In this document: positions 44,079 through 53,376 of the stretch, one piece after another
Numbering within the stretch: position 1 is the stretch's first letter
How the letters are laid out: the number at the start of each line of letters is the position of its first letter
Assembly: GCA_902535365.1 (NCBI GenBank)
Contig: CACATF010000001.1
Coordinates: 194,077-258,076, forward strand
Direction of reading: 5' to 3'
Length of the DNA: 64,000 nucleotides
Origin: an uncultured SAR86 cluster bacterium
GTDB taxonomy: Bacteria > Pseudomonadota > Gammaproteobacteria > Magnimaribacterales > TMED112
The notes under the pieces: generated by a model
Seen by the model: only the letters and a program-made list of their open reading frames with translations
Told to the model about the DNA's origin: nothing
Databases searched by the model: none
Program-made: the position numbers and the translations under genes

Positions 44079-45343
44079 TATTTATAAACTGGAAATTTTT
44101 CACATAGCTCTAAAGCCATATTTTTGATTTCTTCCAACCTCTCCTCATCATCTTTATTTTCAATAGCATCACAAATTAAATCAACTACATATCGAGATTC
44201 ATTCTCAAGAAATCCCCGTGTGGTAATAGCAGGTGTACCAATTCTTATGCCTGACGTCACAAACGGAGACTCTGGATCATTTGGAATAGAATTTTTATTA
44301 ACAGTAATATTTACTCTACCTAAAAGCTCCTCAACATCTTTACCTGTAACACCTTTATTGCGCAGATCCATAAGTAGTAAATGATTGTCAGTTTTAGGCT
44401 GCACAAGATTGAACCCTCTGTCTTTAAACTGCTCACACATAGCCTGAGCATTTGAGATTATTTGTTTTTGGTAAGCAACAAAAGAATCGCTCATAGCTTC
44501 TTTGAAACAAATAGCTTTTGCGGCAATCACATGCATCAAAGGACCACCTTGCGACCCTGGAAAAACAGCAAAATTCAGTTTCTTTTGAAATTCTTCATTT
44601 TCATTAGACAGAATAATTCCAGATCTTGGGCCTCGTAATGATTTATGTGTGGTACTTGTAACAACATGCGCATATTCGACTGGGCTTGGATAAACGCCCC
44701 CCGCGACAAGACCAGAGACATGAGCCATGTCAACCATCAGGTATGCACCAACTGAATCAGCGATTTCTCTGAATTTTTTCCAATCCACTATTCCCATGTA
44801 TGCTGAAAAACCTGCCACTATTAATTTAGGCTTATGTTCTTCTGCCAACTTCTTTACAGCTGCATAATCAATTTCACCAGTTTTCTCATCCAGCCCATAT
44901 TGAATCGCGTTGAAATTCTTACCAGAAAAATTTACTTTTGCTCCATGAGTTAAGTGACCCCCTTGATCGAGAGCCATTCCAAGAAAAGTATCGCCTGGCT
45001 CAAGCAATGCAAGAAATACTGCAGCATTAGCCGAAGCACCAGAATGTGGTTGAACATTTGCGTACTTAACATTAAAAAGCTCTTTAGCACGTTCAATAGC
45101 GAGAGTTTCTGCTCCGTCTACATGTTCGCATCCACCATAGTAACGCTTGTTCGGATAACCTTCTGCATACTTATTTGTTAGCACGCTGCCTTGTGCTTCA
45201 AGAATGCGCTTTGAGGCATAATTTTCTGATGCAATCAGCTCTATATGCTCTTCCTGCCTGTTTAATTCTCTATCAAGAAATACTGACAACTCCGGATCAT
45301 AGTTTGAAATATCTTTATTTTGATTTGCTTTAAATTCGTTCAT
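44078..45343 (-). CDS. glyA: Serine hydroxymethyltransferase
   Basis: This 421-residue PLP enzyme interconverts serine and glycine with tetrahydrofolate. It shows [17 protein letters not shown]-x-K-R-Y-Y-G-G, and [14 protein letters not shown] with the PLP lysine. Length is typical. It directly abuts nth and overlaps nrdR by 1 nt. Confidence 0.97.
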   Translation of the reverse strand: MNEFKANQNKDISNYDPELSVFLDRELNRQEEHIELIASENYASKRILEAQGSVLTNKYAEGYPNKRYYGGCEHVDGAETLAIERAKELFNVKYANVQPHSGASANAAVFLALLEPGDTFLGMALDQGGHLTHGAKVNFSGKNFNAIQYGLDEKTGEIDYAAVKKLAEEHKPKLIVAGFSAYMGIVDWKKFREIADSVGAYLMVDMAHVSGLVAGGVYPSPVEYAHVVTSTTHKSLRGPRSGIILSNENEEFQKKLNFAVFPGSQGGPLMHVIAAKAICFKEAMSDSFVAYQKQIISNAQAMCEQFKDRGFNLVQPKTDNHLLLMDLRNKGVTGKDVEELLGRVNITVNKNSIPNDPESPFVTSGIRIGTPAITTRGFLENESRYVVDLICDAIENKDDEERLEEIKNMALELCEKFPVYK

Positions 45344-45997
45344 TTATGGTTTCTTATGTTTAAATTTTGATTTTCTATTAGGGTAGCAAGTCTTGCATAT
45401 CGAGCATTCAAGACCAAAACAACCTCTTGCAGGACAATAGCTCCTAGCATACATAATAATTTGTATATGGAGTTTATTCCATTTTTCTGAAGGGAAAAGC
45501 TTCTTTAAATCTCTTTCTGTTTGTTGAACAGACCGGCCATTGGATAAACCCCATCTTTGAGCACATCTATGAATATGGGTATCAACAGGAAATGCTGGGA
45601 TATTAAATGCTTGTGAAATAACTACCGATGCTGTTTTGTGACCTACACCAGGTAATTTTTCGAGACTAGCTAGATCATCTGGAACTTTTCCATTGTGCTC
45701 ATCAACCAGAATTTTAGATAAATTTTTTATGGCTTTTGATTTTTGGGGTCCCAATCCACATGGCTTTATAATTTCATAGATTTCTTCTTGGGATAAAAGC
45801 ATCATTTTTTCTGGCTTTTTAGCCTTTTTAAATAATTTTGGGGTTATTTGATTAACTCTTTCATCAGTGCATTGAGCTGATAGCAAAACTGCAATTAATA
45901 ATGTGTATGCGTCATCATGATTTAGTGGAACGTCTGGATTGGGAAAGTCTCTATCGAGAAATTTTTGGATAACCTTTGCTCTTTCGCTTTTTTTCAA
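45344..45997 (-). CDS. nth: Endonuclease III
   Basis: This 217-residue DNA glycosylase/AP lyase has the helix-hairpin-helix L-P-G-V-G-H-K-T-A, the catalytic F-P-V-D-T-H-I-H-R with its Asp, and the four-cysteine iron-sulfur loop (C-P-A-R-G-C-F-G-L-E-C-S-I-C then C-Y-P). It removes oxidised pyrimidines. It is the first gene of the nth-glyA-nrdR-ribD-ribBA-ribH-nusB-proC run and diverges from the large receptor gene. Confidence 0.95.
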   Translation of the reverse strand: MKKSERAKVIQKFLDRDFPNPDVPLNHDDAYTLLIAVLLSAQCTDERVNQITPKLFKKAKKPEKMMLLSQEEIYEIIKPCGLGPQKSKAIKNLSKILVDEHNGKVPDDLASLEKLPGVGHKTASVVISQAFNIPAFPVDTHIHRCAQRWGLSNGRSVQQTERDLKKLFPSEKWNKLHIQIIMYARSYCPARGCFGLECSICKTCYPNRKSKFKHKKP

Positions 45998-46009
45998 TGT
46001 TTTAAATAT

Positions 46010-46037
46010 TTGCTTACTACTTATATTGTTATATCAT
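46010..46037 (+). promoter_or_regulatory. Candidate promoter for the 993-residue receptor gene
   Basis: TTGCTT (46010-46015) and TATCAT (46032-46037) lie 16 nt apart in the 70-nt gap between nth and the receptor. It would give a leader of about 25 nt carrying the GGGAGAG ribosome-binding site. Prediction by eye. Confidence 0.35.
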
Positions 46038-46067
46038 AAATACATTAATTTCTTATGGGAGAGAGTT

Positions 46068-49049
46068 ATGAGATACATACTATTTCTACTAGCGTTATTA
46101 GTTAGTTCTTTTTCTTTTGCTCAAGATTCCGAATCAAATGATTTAGAAAACATTGAGGAAGTCGTTACATCGGCTTTAAGAAGAGAAACAGCACTACAAG
46201 ATACTGGTCTTGCTATTACAGTGATATCAGCTTCAGACATTGAGTCAAAGAACTTGAAAGAGTTTTATGACTTTCAATTTAATGTACCAGGTGTTCTATT
46301 CCAAAAAGCAAACTTCTCAGGATCTGCTGTGCAGATTAGAGGTATGACATCTTATGCTACGGGTGGATCATTCTCAGGTATTGTAACTTACCGTGAAGAT
46401 GATAATACCTTCGGTGGTGGGTCAATGGCTTTCAATGAGCTTTGGGATATTGACTCTTTTGAAGTTTTAAGAGGACCACAAGGAACACTTTATGGTGGTA
46501 ACAACCCAGGCGGTACATTCATTATCAACTCAGTTGACCCGGGTGAAGAAGCTGATGGCTATATTAAAGCAGAATTTGGTGATCTTAACTTAGAAAGATA
46601 CAGCGGTGCTGTAACTTTAAATCCTGGTGGCGCTCTAAGAACTAGAGTATCTTTCAGATCAACACAAAGAGATGGTTATGTAACTAATGAATTCAATGGT
46701 GAAGACATAGATAACAGGGCTTATCTTGGAGTTAGAGCTAAGACAATTTGGGATATTGATGACAACGCATCAGTTAAATTGACACTCAGACATAATGAGG
46801 AAAACGACGCAAGATTAAGATCACAAAGAGCTGCGTGTAACCCTAACCCGATAATGGGTTGTGATCAGTGGGGTGATTTTCCAACAATGGGAGCAACACA
46901 TTCAGGGGTCACAGCTTTCTCAACCATAGACTATGTCACCCTAAACTATCCAGGAGATGTGGTTTTACCAGATCTATCGTTAAGTTACAGTGATGGTGCC
47001 GACTTTTTTGAGGAACTAGATAGAACATCCCTCAGAACAAACCCAAGATTGCAAAGAGCTGACTGGAGTGCAAGTTTAAACTATGAGAGAGTGCTTAACG
47101 ATGAGTGGACATTGAACTTCATTGCCGCTTACACCAAGCAAGAATACGCACACATGCAGAGCTTAAATGGATACGCAGCAAATAGAGATTACAGAATGGG
47201 CCCTATCGTAACAGACATGTTGGGCTTAGGCATGAAAGAGTACAATACAGATGAGTCGCTTGATAACTCAACATCAAACTATGATGATAATAAGTATGAG
47301 GTAAGGCTTACCTCAGATTCATTAACAACTGGTTTGTATCATGAAATAAGCTCTGGATTTGTAGGTTATGAGGTTGTTACTCCTGGGTTTCATTATTACT
47401 CAGATGTTTCTAAAGGCCCAGTTGGTAACATGTATCCTGATTTAGGTGGATACGGTGGTATCGGTTTCTGGGGAACATACTTTGGTGCCTATGGTGGAAA
47501 CCTTGAAGATAATATTGGTGACGCTATCTTAGCAGCAGCCATTGGTTACGTTGGTGCTGATCCAACTACTCCAGATCAAATTGCTGCTTTGATCCCAGAT
47601 CTTTTAGCAGCAGGTCAATGTACAGACCCTAATGGTGACTGTGTGGTGCTTGCACAACAACTTCTTATTGGAAATGCAGCTGCATTGCCACAAGTCTTAG
47701 GCCTTGGTTATCAAAATGGTGTAATGGCTTCGCATGATGAAGCAGCAAATGCAATCAGAACGATTGCTGCATTAGGAGCTAACTATGCCCTTGCTGGTGT
47801 GCCTTATCCAGTAACGCCTGCGCTTCAGCCTTGGCAGCAACGATTCCAGTCATGGAACAAATCATTTTTTGATACTTGGGGTTTATTTGCTGAGTGGAAT
47901 GGTGAAATTGATGAAAGAACCAGATGGACAGCTGGCGGTAGGTTCAACTTCATCACAAAGAGAGATGTAGTTTTAGACGGTGCAATGGATCTTACTGGTT
48001 CGCTATCAGGTTACAACAGCACTGCAGCACTTGCTGCTGGCGTACCAAATGGATTCCCAGTTGTTCCTGAACTTGAAGAAGACTTTAACGAATTTACAGG
48101 TAGAGTTGTTGTTGATAGAAAGCTTGATGATGGAACTCTAGTTTATGCAAAATTTGATAGAGGTCTGAAATCTGGCGGTTTTAACCCAACAACAACTTCA
48201 GGCACTGATGGCATTTCAGATGGCGTAGTTTCATTAGTCGATCCTGAGATTCATAACGTTATAGAATTTGGAACCAAAGGTTCATACCTAGGTGGTTCTT
48301 TGACATTAAATACAGCTGCCTTCTTCAACAGAATTGGTGGCATGCAATTGCAAAAAATTGTTGGCTTATCATCACAGACTTTCAACACTGATGTGAATGT
48401 TATGGGTGTTGAAGTTGAAGCACTGTTTGCGCCAAATACCTATTCAAGATTTAATTTTGTTGGAGCCTATAATACGTCAGAGATAGATGGTTATTTAGAT
48501 TATGATCCGAGAAACCCATATGGTGTTTCCTCAACTTCAGGAGGTGTTGATGTATTACCTGGCGGTACTATAGTTGGTATGACAGATGTCGGCCCACTTT
48601 ACAGATCTTTTGGTGGTATGTGTCAAGCTTACTTTAATGTATTGCTAAATATACCATGTGTTGATGATGGTCCAGTTATGCAAGACCTTTCAGGTCGTTC
48701 ATTGCCAGCTGTGCCAGAGGTTTCATATTCAATTGGTGGTGAAGTTGATTTCATTAATGATGAAAGAGGTATACTTACTGCAAGACTTGATTATATCTAC
48801 AGAGGTGATATCTACTTATCTGTCTTCAACAATCCACATGAATTTGTTGATGGTTTTGACTTCATGAACTTTGATTTAAGCTTCACCACACCAGATGGTA
48901 AGTGGGGCGTTGATCTCTATGTTCATAACTTAGAAGATAAAGAAGTGATTACCGGTGGTTTTGTGGGATCTGTACAAAATGGTGGTGGCTTTAACCTATT
49001 TATGCAGGAACCAATGAACGGAGGTATATCAATCATATATAACTTCTAA
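46068..49049 (+). CDS. Large TonB-dependent receptor, substrate unknown
   Basis: This 993-residue receptor has a signal peptide (about 1-18, S-F-A-Q), a plug with E-E-V-V-T-S-A-L-R-R, Q-I-R-G-M, and F-E-V-L-R-G-P-Q-G-T-L-Y-G-G-N-N-P-G-G, and a barrel ending I-I-Y-N-F. It is longer than the others because of Ala/Gly-rich loops in the middle (about residues 440-620) with two cysteines (C-T-D-P-N-G-D-C). The start at 46068 is chosen for its GGGAGAG site and signal peptide; the frame extends upstream into nth. A strong terminator follows. Receptors of this style often import plant- or algal-derived compounds, but no substrate clue is here. Confidence 0.93.
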   Translation: MRYILFLLALLVSSFSFAQDSESNDLENIEEVVTSALRRETALQDTGLAITVISASDIESKNLKEFYDFQFNVPGVLFQKANFSGSAVQIRGMTSYATGGSFSGIVTYREDDNTFGGGSMAFNELWDIDSFEVLRGPQGTLYGGNNPGGTFIINSVDPGEEADGYIKAEFGDLNLERYSGAVTLNPGGALRTRVSFRSTQRDGYVTNEFNGEDIDNRAYLGVRAKTIWDIDDNASVKLTLRHNEENDARLRSQRAACNPNPIMGCDQWGDFPTMGATHSGVTAFSTIDYVTLNYPGDVVLPDLSLSYSDGADFFEELDRTSLRTNPRLQRADWSASLNYERVLNDEWTLNFIAAYTKQEYAHMQSLNGYAANRDYRMGPIVTDMLGLGMKEYNTDESLDNSTSNYDDNKYEVRLTSDSLTTGLYHEISSGFVGYEVVTPGFHYYSDVSKGPVGNMYPDLGGYGGIGFWGTYFGAYGGNLEDNIGDAILAAAIGYVGADPTTPDQIAALIPDLLAAGQCTDPNGDCVVLAQQLLIGNAAALPQVLGLGYQNGVMASHDEAANAIRTIAALGANYALAGVPYPVTPALQPWQQRFQSWNKSFFDTWGLFAEWNGEIDERTRWTAGGRFNFITKRDVVLDGAMDLTGSLSGYNSTAALAAGVPNGFPVVPELEEDFNEFTGRVVVDRKLDDGTLVYAKFDRGLKSGGFNPTTTSGTDGISDGVVSLVDPEIHNVIEFGTKGSYLGGSLTLNTAAFFNRIGGMQLQKIVGLSSQTFNTDVNVMGVEVEALFAPNTYSRFNFVGAYNTSEIDGYLDYDPRNPYGVSSTSGGVDVLPGGTIVGMTDVGPLYRSFGGMCQAYFNVLLNIPCVDDGPVMQDLSGRSLPAVPEVSYSIGGEVDFINDERGILTARLDYIYRGDIYLSVFNNPHEFVDGFDFMNFDLSFTTPDGKWGVDLYVHNLEDKEVITGGFVGSVQNGGGFNLFMQEPMNGGISIIYNF

Positions 49050-49071
49050 AATATAAGAAATTATTTAAAAT

Positions 49072-49100
49072 AAAACCTCCGCTTCGGCGGAGGTTTTTTT
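49072..49100 (+). terminator. Intrinsic terminator whose 3' arm doubles as a Shine-Dalgarno
   Basis: The stem AACCTCCGC/GCGGAGGTT (9 bp) with a TTCG tetraloop is followed by a seven-T run ending at 49100. It closes the receptor transcript. The ATG of the next gene is at 49101, and GGAGG in the 3' arm (49089-49093) lies at ideal ribosome-binding distance from it. Confidence 0.92.
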
Positions 49101-49415
49101 ATGGAAATTAAAAACATCAATAAATACTTAGAGAATCTTGTTAACGCACTTGGCGAAGAAAACGAGGCCAATCGTCAAATGCTGGATAACTTTTATAGTT
49201 ATCTTGAAACAAATGACAAAATGTATCTTAGAGCGGCAGACAAACAGATGCGTGAGATTTTAAAAGGCGCAGGTTTTGGCATACTTCTTATCCTGCCTTT
49301 TTCGCCAATAACAATCCCTTATTTGTTTAGAAGAGCAGAAAAGCTTGGGATCGATATAATCCCCAAATGGTACAAGAAGCTTGATTTGAAAGAAGATCAA
49401 AACAAGTTAGAATAG
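49101..49415 (+). CDS. Small LETM1-like membrane protein
   Basis: This 104-residue protein has a charged N-terminal half and one hydrophobic segment (about 52-72: G-F-G-I-L-L-I-L-P-F-S-P-I-T-I-P-Y-L), then L-G-I-D-I-I-P-K-W-Y. This resembles the start of the LETM1 domain found in mitochondrial ion/proton exchange proteins and in short bacterial proteins of unknown role. The ATG abuts the upstream terminator. The thiolase gene follows 19 nt later and may be co-transcribed. Confidence 0.68.
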   Translation: MEIKNINKYLENLVNALGEENEANRQMLDNFYSYLETNDKMYLRAADKQMREILKGAGFGILLILPFSPITIPYLFRRAEKLGIDIIPKWYKKLDLKEDQNKLE

Positions 49416-49434
49416 AGCTTTCCGGAGGTAAACA

Positions 49435-50625
49435 ATGAAAAACGTAGTAATAGTCGATAGTGTAAGAACAGGCTTAGCAAAATCATTTAGAGGCACATTC
49501 AATATGACTAGGGGTGATGACATGATCACTCATTTAATTGATGCAATGCTAGATAGAAATCCAAACTTACCAGCAGATGCTGTTGAAGATGTAATCATGG
49601 GTTGTGGGAACCCAGAGGGGGCAACTGGACATAATATTGGGCGTAATGCAGTTGTTTTATCAAAACTTCCTTTAACAGTTGGTGGGACTACAGTAAATAG
49701 GTATTGCTCATCCGGTCTTCAAACAATTTCTATGGCAGCAGGACAAATCATGGCTGGGTGTTACGACACCGTTATTGCAGGTGGCGTTGAATCAATTAGT
49801 ATGGTTCAGCCAAAAATGAATCTTGATAATTTTGTAAATCCGAAGATCAATGAAAACAATCCTGGTATTTATTTTCCAATGGGCACAACCGCAGAAGTTG
49901 TTGCTAAAAGATATAACGTCTCCAGAGAATCGCAGGATGAGTACTCCTTGCAAAGTCAATTAAGAACTGCAGAAGCTCAAGAAGCTGGCAGATACGACGA
50001 TGAAATTATACCGATGAAAACCCAAATGCTTTTAACAAATAAAGAGACAGGGGAGCAAAAAGTAGTTGATGCAGAATGCGTTAAAGATGAGTGCAATAGG
50101 CCTACAACTACACTCGAGGGTTTGGCCGGACTTAAGCCAGTCTTTGATGAAAATGGGAGCGTAACAGCTGGTAATTCATCACAGATGTCTGACGGAGCAT
50201 CTATTACTCTAGTGATGTCAGAAGAAAAAGCTTTAGAACTAGGCTTAAAACCAAAAGCTTACTTCAGAGGCTTCACAACTGTTGGCTGCAACCCAGATGA
50301 GATGGGAATTGGCCCAGTTTTTGCAATCCCAAAACTGTTAGCACAAAATAATCTTAGTATTGAAGATATTGGCCTGTGGGAGCTAAATGAAGCTTTTGCA
50401 GTTCAAGTTGTTTATTGTCGAGATGAGCTTGGCATACCAATGGATAAATTAAATGTTGACGGTGGTTCTATTGCAATTGGCCATCCTTATGGAATGACTG
50501 GCTCAAGACTAACAGGACATCTGGTAAGAGAGCTTCAAAATAGAGATCAACAATTTGGTGTTGTTACTATGTGTGTAGGTGGAGGTATGGGAGCAGCTGG
50601 TCTGTTTGAAAGATATCCATCCTAG
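49435..50625 (+). CDS. Acetyl-CoA C-acyltransferase (thiolase)
   Basis: This 396-residue thiolase has catalytic C91 in N-R-Y-C-S-S-G-L-Q, G-G-V-E-S-I-S-M, N-E-A-F-A-V-Q, G-H-P-Y-G-M-T-G-S-R with the active His, and M-C-V-G-G-G-M-G-A-A with the second Cys. It either cleaves 3-ketoacyl-CoA in beta-oxidation (FadA/FadI type) or condenses acetyl-CoA; motif reading cannot decide. CCGGAGG supports the ATG. There is no fadB partner beside it; thiL starts at its stop codon (1-nt overlap). Confidence 0.93.
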   Translation: MKNVVIVDSVRTGLAKSFRGTFNMTRGDDMITHLIDAMLDRNPNLPADAVEDVIMGCGNPEGATGHNIGRNAVVLSKLPLTVGGTTVNRYCSSGLQTISMAAGQIMAGCYDTVIAGGVESISMVQPKMNLDNFVNPKINENNPGIYFPMGTTAEVVAKRYNVSRESQDEYSLQSQLRTAEAQEAGRYDDEIIPMKTQMLLTNKETGEQKVVDAECVKDECNRPTTTLEGLAGLKPVFDENGSVTAGNSSQMSDGASITLVMSEEKALELGLKPKAYFRGFTTVGCNPDEMGIGPVFAIPKLLAQNNLSIEDIGLWELNEAFAVQVVYCRDELGIPMDKLNVDGGSIAIGHPYGMTGSRLTGHLVRELQNRDQQFGVVTMCVGGGMGAAGLFERYPS

Positions 50626-51515
50626 TGAATACAGAAACACATTATATTCAACAATATCTAGCACCTTTATACACACAATCATCGACCTATCCATTAAAAA
50701 TAGGCGACGATTGTGCTGTTATAGATGCTAAAGATAAGATTCTAACTTCGGTTGACTCATCAGTTGAAGAACAACACTTCCCAAAAGATTTAAATCCATA
50801 CTATGTAGCTTATCGGTCGGTAGCTGTAGCTATTTCAGACATTTACGCTATGGGAGGCATCCCAGAAAGCTATCTTTTAAGCATCTCGCATCCACAACCA
50901 TCCGATCTTTGGTTTGGAGAGTTTTCAAAAGGTATTGAAAAGGTTAATCAGGACTACAGCTTATCACTGCTGGGTGGAGATATGGTCAAAGGACAATTAG
51001 CTATCACTGTCACAGCATTTGGCAGAGCGCTTGAAAACATATGTGAACGTGCAAATGCTAAGTTAGGCGATAACATTTATTTATCAGGTCCACTTGGGTT
51101 TGGCAAAGCAGGGTTAGAGGGTTACCAGAAAGGTAATAAAGATGAAGCTAGTCAGTATTTAATGCCCCAGCTAATTTCAAATCACATCATTGAAAAATTA
51201 AACCCTATCATGAATGCAGCAATAGATGTTTCTGATGGTCTGATTAAAGATCTTGGAAGGATTTGTTCAGCCTCTGGTGTGGGGGCTGAGATTCTGCTTA
51301 GCAATATTCATCACAATAGTAATCCTAATGATTTAGTTGCAGGGGATGATTATGTTCTATGCTTCACATCATCATCACCCATAGAAAATATTATTAATAT
51401 TGATCAAAATATTCACCACATTGGAAAAATTGTGGAAGGAAACGAAGTATTAGTAGTTGATCTTGAGGGTAGACAGCTTGATTTTAATAAAGACGGTTGG
51501 GATTCTTTCAAATAG
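50625..51515 (+). CDS. thiL: Thiamine-monophosphate kinase
   Basis: This 296-residue enzyme phosphorylates thiamine monophosphate to thiamine pyrophosphate. It has the metal-site I-G-D-D-C-A-V-I, S-V-D-S-S-V-E-E-Q-H-F, A-I-S-D-I-Y-A-M-G-G, G-G-D-M and D-V-S-D-G-L-I-K-D-L-G-R. The start is GTG, overlapping the thiolase stop by 1 nt. It completes the pathway begun by the riboswitch-controlled kinase at 7.1 kb. It overlaps the converging dxs by 8 nt. Confidence 0.93.
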   Translation: MNTETHYIQQYLAPLYTQSSTYPLKIGDDCAVIDAKDKILTSVDSSVEEQHFPKDLNPYYVAYRSVAVAISDIYAMGGIPESYLLSISHPQPSDLWFGEFSKGIEKVNQDYSLSLLGGDMVKGQLAITVTAFGRALENICERANAKLGDNIYLSGPLGFGKAGLEGYQKGNKDEASQYLMPQLISNHIIEKLNPIMNAAIDVSDGLIKDLGRICSASGVGAEILLSNIHHNSNPNDLVAGDDYVLCFTSSSPIENIINIDQNIHHIGKIVEGNEVLVVDLEGRQLDFNKDGWDSFK

Positions 51516-53376
51516 AGTTTGCGAAGCCAATAATTTTTTTACCCAAGGTAACAACGTCAAGTCCATTCATTTCCAAAACTTCATTTCTGCTGCCATGCGC
51601 AGGGAATTTGTCTTCTAGTCCCAAATGCAAGATAGGCTTAAAGATCATATGTGCCGCAAAAAATTCACTGACTGCGCTACCTGCACCACCCACAATTGAA
51701 TGGTCTTCAAGAGTGACAAATGCCTCATAGTTATTGCTTAATTCTAAAAGTAACTGCTCATCAAGAGGCTTCACAAAACGCATATCAACAAGACCAAAAT
51801 TATTTGCTTCAGCGCATTCTGTTACTCTGTCCATTAGTACTCCAAAATTTAAAATGCAAACTTTTTCACCATTACGTATCTTATTGGCTTTTCCCATATT
51901 AAATGCATCATTTTTGTCTTTTATGGCAGCACCAATACCAGAACCCCTTGGGTATCTGATTGCAGCAGGACCATTATGAGTATAACAGGTATTAAGAAGA
52001 CCCCACATTTCATTTTCATCAGATGGAGTAGCTACAACAATATTTGGCACACACCGCATAAAGCTAAGATCAAAGTTGCCTGAATGGGTTGGCCCATCTT
52101 CACCAACAACTCCAGCACGATCGAGCGCAAAAGTAACATCAAGATTCTCAAGACATACGTCATGAATAAATTGATCATATGCACGTTGGAGAAAAGATGA
52201 ATAAATTGCTACTACAGGTTTAGTGCCTCCTAAAGATAGGCCCGCACCAAATGTTACAGAGTGTTGTTCAGCAATTGCAACATCATAAAATCTATCTGGG
52301 TATTGTTTCTCAAAATCAACCATTCCCGAACCTTCTTTCATAGCAGGAGTTATTCCAATTAGTTTGTTATCTAAACTTGCTTTGTAGCATAACCAATCAC
52401 CAAAAATATCTTGAAACTTTGCTTGTTTAACTGCTGGAGTGTTCTCTATTTTTGATATCGCGTGATATTTAATACGCTCATTCTCAGCTGGTTCAAAACC
52501 TGCCCCCTTCTTTGTAATTATATGCAACAAATAAGGTTCTTTTTTTTCGACCATACGTCGAAGAGTTTTGATAAGAAGGGGAATGTCATGCCCATCAATT
52601 GGTCCAATGTAATGAAGGCCCAGATCTTCAAATAGATTGCCTGGCATAACTGCATGCTTAAGACCATCTTTCAGGTTCCGTGATATATGCAAACCACCTG
52701 GTAAATTTTTTAGGACTTTCTTACCGCTTGATTTAAGTTTTTTATATGATTTTGAAGCCCAAACCTTTGCTAAGTAGTCAGATAACCCTCCAGTATTTTT
52801 TGATATGGACATATCATTATCATTCAAAATAATATTTAAATTATTGTCTAGATGTGCAGCATGCATCATGCCTTCAAAGGCTATTCCAGCTGTCATAGCA
52901 CCATCACCAATCACAGAAAAAATATTCCTTTTCGTCGAAAGATGAACATTTGCCTCATTCATGCCTAAGGATGCACTTATTGATGTGCTTGAATGACCAA
53001 CACTCATGGCATCGTATTCAGATTCAGTGATGGAAGGAAAAGCATGAATACCATCTTTTTTTCTCATTAGATGCATCTTCTCTCTTCTACCAGTGAGAAT
53101 TTTATGCGGATATGCCTGATGGCCTGTATCCCAAACAATTTTATCAAATGGCATATCTAACACATAATGCATAGCAATGGTAAGCTCAATAGTTCCCAGC
53201 CCAGCTCCAAAGTGCCCACCAGTCTTACTTACAGAATGTAGAAGGAATTCTCTCAATTCATCAGCCAGTTCAACTAGCTGACCTTCTTCTAACAATTTAA
53301 GATCCTTTGGCGATTCAATATCATTCAGATATTTAAATTCTGGCAGTTTAGTTGGAAATTCCTTAAAGATTTTCAT
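51508..53376 (-). CDS. dxs: 1-deoxy-D-xylulose-5-phosphate synthase
   Basis: This 622-residue TPP-dependent enzyme makes DXP from pyruvate and glyceraldehyde-3-phosphate, the first MEP isoprenoid step. It shows T-G-G-H-F-G-A-G-L-G-T-I-E, D-T-G-H-Q-A-Y-P-H-K, G-D-G-A-M-T-A-G-I-A-F-E-G with the TPP loop, D-R-A-G-V-V-G-E-D-G-P-T-H-S-G and R-Y-P-R-G. It overlaps ispA by 1 nt; order xseB-ispA-dxs is the standard gammaproteobacterial one. Being TPP-dependent, it ties isoprenoid supply to thiamine uptake. Confidence 0.97.
   Translation of the reverse strand: MKIFKEFPTKLPEFKYLNDIESPKDLKLLEEGQLVELADELREFLLHSVSKTGGHFGAGLGTIELTIAMHYVLDMPFDKIVWDTGHQAYPHKILTGRREKMHLMRKKDGIHAFPSITESEYDAMSVGHSSTSISASLGMNEANVHLSTKRNIFSVIGDGAMTAGIAFEGMMHAAHLDNNLNIILNDNDMSISKNTGGLSDYLAKVWASKSYKKLKSSGKKVLKNLPGGLHISRNLKDGLKHAVMPGNLFEDLGLHYIGPIDGHDIPLLIKTLRRMVEKKEPYLLHIITKKGAGFEPAENERIKYHAISKIENTPAVKQAKFQDIFGDWLCYKASLDNKLIGITPAMKEGSGMVDFEKQYPDRFYDVAIAEQHSVTFGAGLSLGGTKPVVAIYSSFLQRAYDQFIHDVCLENLDVTFALDRAGVVGEDGPTHSGNFDLSFMRCVPNIVVATPSDENEMWGLLNTCYTHNGPAAIRYPRGSGIGAAIKDKNDAFNMGKANKIRNGEKVCILNFGVLMDRVTECAEANNFGLVDMRFVKPLDEQLLLELSNNYEAFVTLEDHSIVGGAGSAVSEFFAAHMIFKPILHLGLEDKFPAHGSRNEVLEMNGLDVVTLGKKIIGFANSI

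Noticed and set aside
45939-46067. N-terminal extension of the large receptor frame back into nth
   Set aside because: It would overlap nth, and a clean signal peptide with GGGAGAG begins at 46068.
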